From Malania oleifera (lineage: Eukaryota > Streptophyta > Magnoliopsida > Santalales > Ximeniaceae): a stretch of 64,000 bases of DNA. Every line of letters begins with the position of its first letter. Position 1 is the stretch's first letter. Shown here one piece after another: positions 11,040 through 21,800 of this stretch. Location: assembly GCF_029873635.1 (NCBI RefSeq), contig NC_080417.1, positions 25,864,182 to 25,928,181 on the forward strand, in the 5' to 3' direction. The translations under genes were made by a program, and so were the position numbers. The notes below the pieces were generated by a model that worked only from the letters and a program-made list of their open reading frames with translations, did not search any database and was not told the origin of the DNA.

Positions 11040-11735
11040 CCTGCGGGAAAGATTAAAAATTTATTTTTTTATGAAATAACACGCGAGTTATTTTTTTATC
11101 CAACGGTTAAGATTCAATCTAAGGGGAAGGTTACCTATATAATCAACATCTAAACCCTTGTACCCCCAACAAGAGAAAAAGAAAAACAATCTTTGGCATA
11201 CGATTGAGCATATTGTACGTTTAGCACAACTTGGGAGAACTTTGAACACACTACTAAAGTTTTTGCTTGGGATTTCAAAGTTTATACGTCAAATCTGAGT
11301 CAAGGTTATCTTGATCTTCAAAAGGCAATCTAGCAATCATTGTGCTTTCATTTTGGTATTGAGGTTTGGTAAATCAATTTGCTTGTTAATATTTATTCTT
11401 ATAGAGCTCTTCATCTAAATCGATTTGTTTGTTAATACTTATTCTCAAAGAGTTTTTCATCTCAACATCTATTATTGAATATCATTAGAGAGATTGATCT
11501 TGAGTTTATTTATATACTTATATTAAATTGTTTTGACAAGATCACTATTTGAGAAAAGTTTTCTCCATTGGTTAAACAGTTTGATTCAAGTGTGTATTCA
11601 ATTAAAGTTTCAATATTTTTTATATTACAAAACTACTTGATTAAATATCCTTAGTGTTCATAACTATATATGTTATTGAGGGATATTTTCTAAAAAATAT
11701 TATATTAGGTTTGTTGATCTTTGGAACTCATATCG

Positions 11736-11739
<4 letters not shown>

Positions 11740-11778
<39 letters not shown>
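11740..11778. repeat. (TA)n microsatellite
   Basis: About 19 TA units within the transcribed part of the element 1 LTR. Confidence 0.95.
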
Positions 11779-11781
<3 letters not shown>

Positions 11782-13262
11782 TATTACAAAGATCATATTG
11801 TATTTGGATACTTGGAAGAAAACTTATTGATTTAGATCTTTATTATATCAAAGACAAATTTTTTAATAAGATCACACTTGGTATTCGTGCATCTAATAAG
11901 TTGAACTAGAATCTTAATTTCTCCAAAAATTTTACTTATACCATTATTTTGGGAGATTTGATAAAAGGGAAATCGTGTGAAGCATATCATTCATATAACG
12001 ATTATATTGTTACATATATATTGAGCTTCAAGTTTCATCATATGCATATGTATTAGGATTTCAATTGCACTCACTAGCTTTGTTAGAAGCAATATTGAGT
12101 TGTTTTGCAGAGTTGAAATTCTATATTATAATCATGGTTTGGTTTGTGAACCAGGTGAGGAGGAAGTTGTGCCTCTTGCAAGTAGCGGATGTAAGAGAAG
12201 CTCCGTCCCAATTAAAGGAGCAGGGATTTAGTGGAATCCTTGAGTGGGTTGCTGAAGGCGAGGACGTAGGCTGGGTTGGCTGAACCTCATAAAAATTATG
12301 TTTGTCTTCTCTCTTCCTTTACTTTTTTTATTTTCCGTAATGCATTTCATTACCTATCTTGCATGTGTATGTTGAATAACTCCACTCGTACTTGACAATT
12401 AATTAGGTAAAAAGAATTGGTTGATATAATAATTTAAATCAGTCTTAAACCCCTGCAACTAATTTGTTAAATATAAAAATAGGGATTAAGTGGTAAATAA
12501 TATTAACGGTTTTTAAAAATACCCAATTCACCCCCCCCCTCTTGGGATTACACCTAAATTAACAATTAAAATTGCAAAATTTCAAATCCAAAATTTTGTG
12601 ATTTGAATGTAAGTAGGAATTTTTTAATCTAGATTGATTACCCATATCCAAATTCAATAATCCAGATTTTGATCCAGCTACCCTCATTTGATTACCTGAG
12701 ACCCGACCCAAAAACTCAAGTCAACTTGCCCCAAGTCTAGGTCAACTATCCCAAATACCTAACCTAGGCCCAAAGACACGGGTCTTACCTAGACACTTGG
12801 ACCCAAATCAATGTTAATTTGGGTTAGCTTACCTCAATTAGCCCATTTCTTCTATCCCGACCCAAATGGGCCTGATCCAATTAAAAATCAAACCCATTTT
12901 AAGCCTAATACCCTAACACCCAGTTAGGCTTGACCCAATTAAGCCTTGTCAACCTAATTAAGTTTGAAACCTAACATAAACCCAAATAAGAGCCTAATCT
13001 AACACAGCTGTGGTAATCAAACCCTAGTTTGGACCAACTTTGGTTTTCCCTCATTTGTTTACCTAGAAAAGGGAATAAAATTGAAACAAAATACGAAATG
13101 GAAAGAGAAATCGAAAGAAAGTTGTTACCTCTTGATGATTCGAACTTAGATCTACAGTTCTTTTGCCTTCTTCTGATCTAAATCTACAAAATAAAAGAAA
13201 GAGAGAGTGTGAGATCTGAGGTGAATAAGGAGAAATGATAGAGAAAGAATGAGGTGAAGGAT

Positions 13263-13285
13263 GAGAGAGAGAGAGAGAGAGAGAG
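13263..13285. repeat. (GA)n microsatellite
   Basis: GA tract followed by GTGAGTGA units and a second GA block near 13306-13318. Confidence 0.9.
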
Positions 13286-13375
13286 TGAGTGATTGAGTGA
13301 GTGAAAGAGAGAGAGAGGAAAAGAGGGCATTCTACAAGAGAGGAGAGAGAATAGCAGGGGAGCAAAGAAAGGAGA

Positions 13376-13378
<3 letters not shown>

Positions 13379-13413
<35 letters not shown>
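13379..13413. repeat. (TA)n microsatellite
   Basis: About 17 TA units. Confidence 0.95.
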
Positions 13414-13417
<4 letters not shown>

Positions 13418-13626
13418 GTGGGACACATGTCATCGTATAGATGGTGACATGTGGCACAATCAAGGCTGCTCATCCGGAATGCGATGTGGCGTAATCCTAG
13501 CTGTTCAATGTGTGTTTTCTCCGAATGGTAGAATCGCTACCAAGTCAGTGATCCGTGTCAAATTCCTAAAACTAACTAAGTTTTATCACGTGACAAGTGA
13601 CATCATGAGGATGTCACCTTGCTGTA

Positions 13627-13627
<1 letters not shown>

Positions 13628-13692
<65 letters not shown>
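13628..13692. repeat. (AAT)n microsatellite
   Basis: About 21 AAT units. Read in frame it gives a poly-isoleucine open frame that is not a gene. Confidence 0.95.
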
Positions 13693-13695
<3 letters not shown>

Positions 13696-14225
13696 TGCAG
13701 TCGCATGTGTCGCCACCCTAGCTGACACATGGCCATTCTTCCCAATCGAGTCAAACTCGATTCAGTTTGGTTGAACCGGTCTAACTTTTCCGAATTGCTG
13801 GTTCATTTATTTAGTTTTAAATTTTATTTTTTATTTTTAGAAATTGGAAAAAAGAGTAAAAAAATTATAAAAATTTAGAAAAAAAATAATTTTAAATCAT
13901 TATAAAATAACAATTATTTGAGTTATTTTGACTAAGAAAAAAAAAGAAAAAGGAAAATAAAAATACCAAAAATGAAGAAAATATTCTTCAAAAATCCCTG
14001 AAAATTAGAGAAAAATTTTGGAAAATTTTTCAAAAAATTAGAAAAATCTAAGAATGTTTTAAAAACTATTTTTGATCAAATTTATTAAATTTATTATCTA
14101 TATTTATTTTATTTTTAAGTGTGTGCGTTTCAATGACTAAACAAAGGTAAAAAGGTATTTCAAACCCCACTTATGTTATTTCTAAGGGGTCTCATCTAAC
14201 AATATCCCCTCCTTTGGAGATCATA

Positions 14226-15180
14226 TTAGACATTCTTAAATCGCACCTTATTTCACATTTCCTTTTTAAATTTTAAACAATTATTTTTTTTAAAGAGGTA
14301 ATTAAAAACTATTAAATTTAGTTTGGGGATAATTCATAGTCAATTAGGTATAGTTTGTAGAACGTGTGTGTAAAGTGTGTTAGTACATTTCCCTCGCATA
14401 ATTGAACTCCCGATCCCAATTCTAGTAAAAGCAGACTGAGACTACTAGTTCTTGGCTTAGGATTAGTCTAAAGACTAACCAACAAGTAGTAATTAGGTGA
14501 GTTGACCGCACTTAAGAAAATAACAGGTTAGTAGCGACCTTATCAAACTTATATTATTATCCCTCGCCATTTTGGACCTTTCTTCGAGACATTACGACGG
14601 CTTCTGGAGTTATTTCATCATTTCCCAAGAATTGGAGTCTTCTGAAAGATTTGATTTTCCTCTGATAAAGTTGCCTAATAGGCAGAATTGGATCCTTCCT
14701 CGAGATTATTTGTCTTTTCCTACAATGATCTTGAAATCTAGTGGAATTGTTTCGCATCCATTAAAATCTTCTTCCATCCAATAAATAAAAACTTGGATTG
14801 ACCTCTCGGACTTAAGTAATGTCAGTATCCTTAAACCTGAAAAAGAAACACAACACAATACAAGTAGTGTCAACACTGGGCTTAGGTGGCCAGTTTTAAT
14901 TGCCAACATTTTGGTGACCGTTTAAAATCAAACAAGTATAGGCAACCAAACCAATGGTTTTCTAACCTGTCTGTTTATTTTTTAGAAAAACAAACCCAAA
15001 AAAAAAAAACAAAAGAGTCGCCACTTTATTTTAGTTTTGAATATGCAGGAAAACCTTTTTGAAAAAAGATTAGGTTTGGGAGTATCATTGTGAATAGGGA
15101 AGGTAATTCCTCAAATTTCTTGTTAATAGAATTTAAAGAACTATCATCCTATGGCACCCATTCTATGAATGGTTACCATA
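14226..15180. other. Unassigned AT-rich DNA, probably retroelement interior
   Basis: No coding domain recognised. Contains GAGTCGCCACTTTATTTTAG near 15016 followed by GAAAAAAGATTAGGTTTGGG, a phrase I associate with non-coding parts of large plant LTR elements (recollection, not a search). Small open frames at 14557-14909 on both strands have no family features. It ends at the target site of the solo LTR at 15181. Confidence 0.4.
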
Positions 15181-17071
15181 TGTTGACCTAATCGGTCATA
15201 TCCCGTTTTGATAATGAAAAATACACATAATACTAATGTTTGCACCGAGGCTTGCATGTAGGTTCACCCTACGTGTGGAATCGAACAGAACGCTAAATCA
15301 TGATGGCATATGGTGATTACATAGAAGACTGAAGAATATTGTGTTGTATTTTGTATTTGTTTTATTATATTCTTCATTATGGGCTGTAAATTAGTTATGG
15401 ACTGTACCTCAATATGGCATGTAATAATCTGCATCATGCATGGTAAGTAGATATGCTCAAAAGACCTTAGATGGACCTTAGGTTCCTACACATAGTGTAC
15501 AAAGTCCTCAATATCACATAAATTGTCAGGGAAATTAATTAAAGTAAAATTAGAATGAAAGGGCAAATTTTGTGATTGGTCGGGCGACCAAACCCTTGGT
15601 GTTCAAAACACCTCGGGCGACCGAACCGTGGACCAAGTCAAAAAGTTGACCTGAGTTTGGAAAACCAAACTAAAATGAACACATCTTCCTCAGTCAACCG
15701 AATGTCCAAACTACTTTTTCTAAATAGCCTCGGGCGACCGAACTTCAGACCGAGCACCCGAAACATGGTCTTTTTAAGGAATCGCCTCACTCAGCAAACC
15801 AAAATGAAATTCAGGCACTCGAACCATGAAAATAACTTTTCCTGCTGTGTTTGTTCGATCGGCTGAACTTCAGCTTGGTCATCCGAAACTCTCGAGTTGA
15901 TTTTACTTTTACCTCGGTAATTAGGGGTTAAATTGGGTTAAAATATTAAACTCATTTAAAATCTTTTTAATAATACCCATAGAGTCCCCAACGGTCATAA
16001 TTTTGCCTATGCCTATATATACAAGTTCATTTACAAAAATTAGTAAGGATTAGCAAGATCATTCAGCCAATACACTCTCAAACTTCCAAATCATATTTTT
16101 GTTTATACTACTCACATACACTCAAAAGCTTCAATTTCTTTGATTATCCAAGTGTCGTGAGTGTGCTAAGAGTGTTTGTGCTTCATTCCATTTACTCAAT
16201 ACTCTCATAGTTGTTGTTTATTGATTGATTTTATTATTGAGAGTTAAGCATAAGTTTTCCCACTAATTTAATCTAATAAATCTTGTGTGGGGAAAAATTA
16301 GTGGCTCGTGGGTGTTTGCATTGATATTGCAAGTTACCTTAGCCTGTATTTTTTTGTGTAAAAATATTTTTTAAGCTTGCATTCAAACATCTCTTGTGCT
16401 TAGTATATTGAGAACATATTTTTGAGCTTGTTTGAATCATCTTGTTAGCATTTTGAAACCGTAAACTAATATTGAGATATTTCATATTGTGGCTCAAAGT
16501 CTGCTTAGATATACACTCCAGATCTTGATTGCTTATCTACATTAGATTGAGTGTTTAGCACACATTATTAAGCACTAAGCATATTTGCTATCATCTGTGC
16601 TTGCATTATTATTTGCGCTATATTGTGGTACATATCTGTTTGTTGAGAAGCATATTTCTGTGTATGCAAATTTTCACATCATTTGTATTCCAAGCGTGGG
16701 CCTAAAGAGGGAGACTAGCCCTATTGAATAGTCCCGGATTGGTTTTGACCCGGTTAGGAAAGTTAGGTGCATCATCCTGGTAAGGTGTATGTAAATGGTG
16801 CCGCTCCACTCGTTAAGTGAGCCGTAGTGGAATCCTTCTACTAGTAAGCCAAGGCGGGGACGTAGGCAAGAGTGGTCGAACCCCGATATCATATCGTGTG
16901 TGCAATTTATTTTTTCGAAATTTATTTATCGCACGTGTATGTTTTACTTATAATTGTATAGACGGACCCTAGGTTGCTTAATACTACTGATAGATTGGTT
17001 GACCTAGGGATAAATTTTTAAATGTTCAATTCACCCCCCTCCCCCCTCTTGGGATTGTACCAAAGCTAACA
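15181..17071 (+). mobile_element. Solo LTR C, SIRE-like (1.89 kb)
   Basis: Runs from TGTTGACCTAATCGGTC to GGGATTGTACCAAAGCTAACA. Exact 5-bp target-site duplication CCATA at 15176-15180 and 17072-17076. No internal region is attached, so it is a solo LTR formed by LTR-LTR recombination. It carries a GGGCGACC/GGTCAACC array (15580-15885) and a TATATATAC box at 16014-16022. The leader contains the AGAGGGAGACTAGCCC phrase common to all related LTRs here. Confidence 0.92.
15580..15885 (+). promoter_or_regulatory. GGGCGACC-type palindrome array of LTR C
   Basis: Sites centred near 15585, 15618, 15642, 15662, 15695, 15735, 15756, 15796, 15816, 15858 and 15880. They are variants of TCGGGCGACCGAAC, with two intervening degenerate palindromes (GTCAAAAAGTTGAC and GTTTGGAAAACCAAAC). 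Steps are about 20-24, 33 or 40-42 bp. The centre base has shifted from GTCGAC to GGCGAC, so symmetry is weaker than in other LTRs. Confidence 0.55.
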
Positions 17072-17076
17072 CCATA

Positions 17077-18559
17077 CTTATCTTGTGTGTTTGTGTGTCT
17101 CTCCTTTCTTTGAAAGCATTTTATAAAAAATAGTTGGAAAAAAAAAAAAAAAAATCAGTTGCAAGATCAATTGATCAATCACCTATAGACCACTTGCAAC
17201 AATTTTTCTTCTCTTTTATTTGTCTTTTTCATAAATCTTCCATTTCTAAACCCATTTGGAAAAGAATTTTGTGGGATTTATACAAAGGACTTAATCTCAT
17301 GAAAACCCTATATCAATGCCCAATTTTGACCCAAGGGCCTATTTATAGTGGTCATTGAGCTTAAGAGAGGTTTAACCCCTTCTAGGAAACTTTCTCTATG
17401 ATTTGGAGTCTTTTATAGTCTCTTAGGGCTCCTTAGAGTCTCTCAGGACTTTACATGGCCTCTTTGGACTCTTTCCAGCTTAACTTTGCTTCGTTGAGTC
17501 TACAAGGCTTCTCAAGGCCTCTATGGGCTTCTCCAGGCCTCAATGAGGATCATAGGAGGACTTCTTGCGAATTAATTTATTCTATTGCAACTATCTTTCT
17601 ATTATAATTAATAATTAGTATAAGTTATTATAAACTAATTCAAATCTAAGAGATTTGTTTAATTTGAGAAGTGAATTACTCAAATTTTGATTCATAATGA
17701 ATATTTTTTTTCTAATATATTATGAACATATTTAATGACGATACAAGAATTATATTGAAGCATGACTGTAATTTTTGTATTTGACATGTAGAATCAGGAA
17801 TTTGAATTTAGATTTGTGGGTTTGGACAAAACATGGTGTGAAATTATATTGAATATTTTTTCATAAAGTATTTTCATATTTAATGTGCGTTTATTTTGAT
17901 TTTCAATTAATTAAAAAATAAATGTACAATTTTGTCGCAATACAAAATCTATAGCTTGTCCTCTCAAAATAAAAAGCATGTACAATTTTGTCGCAATACA
18001 AAATCTATAGCTTGTCCTTTCAAAATAAAAAACACATTTATTTTTCCTAGTAATGACTATACCTGTAACATTTATAATATTAAATATATATATCAAATTA
18101 ACTAAATGATTGAATCTTAAGGTCTGTATAAATGACTAAATCTTGAATGAAAAATAACATCTAAAATTTGAACTCACTAATATGGGAATCAAACAATTCA
18201 AGAATTTGGCTCTCTTCTTTGTTCTTTGTTCTTTGTTGAAGGCTGTAAGTGCATGTACGAGTTATCATGTGATGCTTTTAAAGGGGGCTAACAAGGTTTA
18301 GTTAGTGAAATTTGGACTTTTGAGTAATGTTATATAGAATTGATACATTTGAATTCATCCAAAGCCACATTGAAGTCCTATACTCTCTCATTAAATTGGT
18401 CCTGCCCAATCCCAGACCCATTGTTTTTGGGCTGCTTGAATGAAATCAGGCTTTGACCTAACTTGACAGGTTTAGCCCAAAAATTGAAGACTCGTTTGAT
18501 ATTACTATAAAAAATTTATAAAAATAAAAATAATAATAAACATAGTTACCATACACGAG

Positions 18560-18560
<1 letters not shown>
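17077..18560. other. Unassigned DNA between LTR C and the CASPL5-like gene
   Basis: No gene recognised. The stretch 17340-17560 is rich in short variants of GGACTC, GGCCTC and AAGGCTTCTC that resemble decayed tandem units. The open frames at 17134-17358 and 17911-18096 lack protein features. A 56-bp duplication lies at 17922. The last kilobase before the gene may hold its 3' flank. Confidence 0.4.
17922..18033. repeat. Two tandem 56-bp units
   Basis: Units 17922-17977 and 17978-18033 each start ATGTACAATTTTGTCGCAAT and differ at about two positions. A recent tandem duplication or replication slip. Confidence 0.9.

Positions 18561-18563
<3 letters not shown>

Positions 18564-18599
<36 letters not shown>
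18564..18599. repeat. (GA)n microsatellite
   Basis: About 18 GA units, roughly 60 bp beyond the stop codon of the CASPL5-like gene, perhaps inside its 3' untranslated region. Confidence 0.95.
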
Positions 18600-18602
<3 letters not shown>

Positions 18603-18661
18603 CAAACCATATATGCTTAGAAGTATATATAACCAATTTTCCAATTTGAGAGATCATTCAT

Positions 18662-18841
18662 CTAGAAATTTAACACAGCAGGCACAAACAAAAAGAACCA
18701 TGAAAAGAAACCTAGAATGCAAGATAACAAATATGCTGTACACAAAGTAGAAGGACACGGGGGGCTCCTTGTAGTCCGCGACAGAAAAGCAACCACAGAG
18801 ATGGTTTGACCAGCTGCTGCCATTGATATATGCGCCAATAT
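18662..18841 (-). CDS. CASPL5: CASPL5-like exon 3
   Basis: Begins after GGGACAG and encodes the rest of the third helix, a Ser/Arg/Pro-rich loop with two Cys, and the fourth helix. Stop TAG at 18664-18662. The intron before it is 110 bp. Confidence 0.72.
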   Translation of the reverse strand: MLAHISMAAAGQTISVVAFLSRTTRSPPCPSTLCTAYLLSCILGFFSWFFLFVPAVLNF

Positions 18842-21800
18842 CTGTCCCAAATTTAATAACAATCTTTACAATTTGTTCTCTAGTAAATAATTATTTATCT
18901 AAGATAAACAATGATGATGACAATAATATAAGTAGATATGTGTTTACTTACCCAATCCAATGCAACGGTAAGAATCACAACTTTTCTTGGACGAGGTAAC
19001 TGCCAAATGAACAAAGAAAATCCTTCGGCAAGAAGTAAAATGAAACTCCAAACAGCCACCATAGACATGGATGCAATCGCGAACCTGCAGAATGTAAAAT
19101 TATATATTGTTTTAAGTTAAAAAGTACAAATCAAAATAATGTTGAATAAATTAATAGCAACAAATGTGTTTTATTTTCTACCTATTTTGTAGGAGTCAGT
19201 TAGCATGATGTTAGTGGTGCCTAAAAGTTGTTTAACATGATGTTAGTGGTGCCTAGGAGTTGGTAGCATGATGTTAGTGATGCCTATTTTTGTACTTGTA
19301 ACCGTTTGTTTTTAACTTATATAATGATCATTTCTTTACCAATAAAGTAGGAGAGTTTTCAATCCAACTTTCTTTCCCCTTGTTTTTAAATTTATCATTT
19401 TCTTCTTCCATTTTACATCAGTGGTATCAGAGCCAAGTTAGAGTTCCACAATGGCTTCTCAAACTTTTGTACAGCCAGCCATTCCACGCTTTGATGGTCA
19501 CTATGACCAATGGAGCATGTTCATGGAAAATTTTTTGAGATCCAAAGAATAGGGGATAGTTGTTTCTGGAGTAGCAGAACCAGCAGCAGGTGTTGTACTA
19601 ACAGATGTACAAAAGGTAGAGCTTGCAGGACAGAAGTTGAAGGATCTCAAAGCAAAGGATTATTTCTTCCAGGAAATTGATCGTTCCATCCTGGAAACCA
19701 TTCTTTGTAAAGAAACTTCCAAGCAAATCTGGGACTCTATAAAGAAGAAGTATGAGGGGACAGCAAAGGCAAAGAGGGCATAACTGCAAGCATTTCGAGG
19801 CGAATTCAAAACTTCACACATGATATCTGGAAAATCGGTGACAGATTACTTCTCCAGGACGATGGCAATCGCAAATAAGATGAGAATCCATGGCGACCAC
19901 ATGACAGATGTCACTATCATTGAGAAGATTCTTCGTTCGATGACAACAAAATTCAACTATGTTGTTTGTTTGATTGAGGAATCCAAAGACGCTAACATCA
20001 TGTCCATTGATGAATTGCAAAGTTCTTTGTTGGTTCATGAGTAGAAAATGAATCGGCAAGACAAGGATGAGCAAGCGTTACAAGCCTCGGCATCAAAAGG
20101 AGGAGGTCATGGACGAGGAAGAGGCAGAGGCAGAGGTGGTATTGATGGTAGACACTAAAATCAGAAATCTAAAGATTCTGATTCTCAAAGGAGAGGAAAA
20201 GGCCATGACACCAACAACAATCATTCAACGCCTTCCAAGTCAAAGTCAGCAAACAAATCAAGAGTTGAATGCTATAGGTGTCACAAGTTTGGCCACTGCA
20301 AGTTAGAGTGTTGTACTAATCTAAGCAGAGATGGTGGAAAGCAGTCTTATTTTGCTCAAAAGGAAGAAGAAGTGTCTTTGTTGATGAATTGTCACGTGAA
20401 GGAGGAAACCCACAAGAAATTCTTGTGGTACTTAGACACTAGTTGCAGCAACCACATGAGTGGAGAGAAGTCTGTATTCTCTAAATTGGATGAAGCTTTT
20501 CGTGATGTTGTGAAGTTCGGTGATGGCTCTACAATCTCTGCTATGGGTAAGGGAAAGGTAGCAATTCAAAAAATTCTATTCAAACTATTTCTAACGTTCT
20601 CTTTGTTCCATATTTGAGAACAAACTTACTCAGTGTTGGTCAGTTACAAGAAAAGGGATATGGAATCTCTATCAAAAATGGAGTCTACAGAATTGAAGAT
20701 GAGAAGTTGGGCTTGATAGCTTAAATCAACATAACAGTCAACCGAATGTTTCCATTGTATCTTCATGACACCGCTCACTCATGTCTTCCTGCAAGATTGG
20801 GAGAGAAGGAATGGCTATGGCATTTTTGCTATGGGCATCTTAGCTTTGGTGGGTTGAAGACTATACAACAGAAGAATATGGTGACATGTCTTCTTCGAAT
20901 TACAACTCCTTCTGAAGTTTGTGAAGAATGCGTTGTTAGCAAACAACACCGTAATCAATTCCCACAAGGGAAATCATGGAAGGTGAAGGTTGCACTGGAG
21001 CTTGTTCATTCCGACATTTGCGAGCCAATAACTCCATGCTCTAATGGAGGTAAGACCGTAAAAGATATATATTTACTTTCATTGATCATTTTAGTCGTAA
21101 AAGCTGGGTTTTATTTTTTGCAAGAGAAGTCTGAAGCCTTTCTAGCATTTAAAAGCTATAAAGCACTGGTTGAAAAAAAAGTTGGCAGTCCCATAAAAAT
21201 TCTTTGCATAGATAGTGGTGGAGAATATAACTCACATGAATTTGCAAGTTTCTGTGAGACTCATGGAATCACGAGGCAGCTTACAGCAGCTTATACGCCC
21301 CAAAAAAATGGGGTTTGTGAAAGGAAGAATCGTACTATTCTAAATATGGTGCTGAGTCTTTTAATAAGGAGTTGTATTCCAAATAGCTTCTGGCTTGAAG
21401 CAATTAACTAGAGCATTCATATATTGAAAAGAAGTCCCACACTTGCTGTTCAAAATAAGACACCAAAGGAAGCATGGAGCGAACGGAAACCAGTTGTTGA
21501 TCACTTTAGAATTTTTGGGTGTTGCATATGCCCATATTCCAAATCAAAAGAGGAAGAAGCTGGATGATAAGGGAAAAAAATGTATTTTTCTTGGGGTTAG
21601 TGATCAGTCAAAAGCTTATAAGCTTTACAATCCTAACACTAAGAAAATACTTATCAGTCGAAACATTGTTTTTTATGAAGATCAAATCTGGGAAACGGGC
21701 AAAAATGTAGCTGGAGAGCCAATTCCAACTAGTTTTGATGGAGAAGATGGTGATGAAGCAAACCAGCCGCAGCAACACCTTGCTCCAGCAACTGATGCAT

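Larger units (their letters stand above)
5182..12564 (+). mobile_element. Element 1: 5'-truncated SIRE-like Ty1/copia retrotransposon
   Basis: Order: short 5' LTR remnant (5182-5332), gag, protease, integrase, reverse transcriptase, RNase H, then a full 3' LTR (10292-12564). The integrase-before-RT order marks it as copia. The 5' LTR, leader and first half of gag are lost, because sequence passes straight from an LTR fragment to the middle of gag. Many stops and frameshifts leave it inactive. The 5' end was produced by recombination, so no target-site duplication can be paired. Confidence 0.85.
10292..12564 (+). mobile_element. 3' LTR of element 1 (2.27 kb)
   Basis: Starts TGTTGACTCTATGAGTCC and ends CTTGGGATTACACCTAAATTAACA-like, the TG...CA ends shared with the other long LTRs in the window. 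It carries a phased palindrome array (10734-11039), a TATATAA box at 11136-11142 and a (TA)n tract at 11740-11778. The region near 12210-12360 is repeated in the 5' remnant. The C-run at 12531-12539 belongs to the conserved terminus. Confidence 0.85.
12600..14211 (-). mobile_element. Candidate minus-strand LTR (left end uncertain)
   Basis: On the minus strand it starts TGTTAGATGAGACCCC at 14211 and is preceded by a purine-rich AAAGGAGGGGATAT (plus 14212-14225), which fits a polypurine tract and so a 3' LTR. The left end is not fixed. It contains simple repeats, a GA-rich leader-like block and a TATATA tract. Only one LTR is visible and no coding domain is attached, so family is unknown. A gypsy (Tat/Ogre-like) origin is a guess. 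Confidence 0.4.

Noticed and set aside
13063..13426. Ser/Leu-rich minus-strand frames
   Set aside because: Translations of the GA and TA simple repeats.
13449..13721. 90-residue open frame with poly-isoleucine
   Set aside because: Produced by reading through the (AAT)n tract. No conserved part.
17340..17560. Satellite array
   Set aside because: Short CTC/GGCCTC phrases recur but without a stable period.
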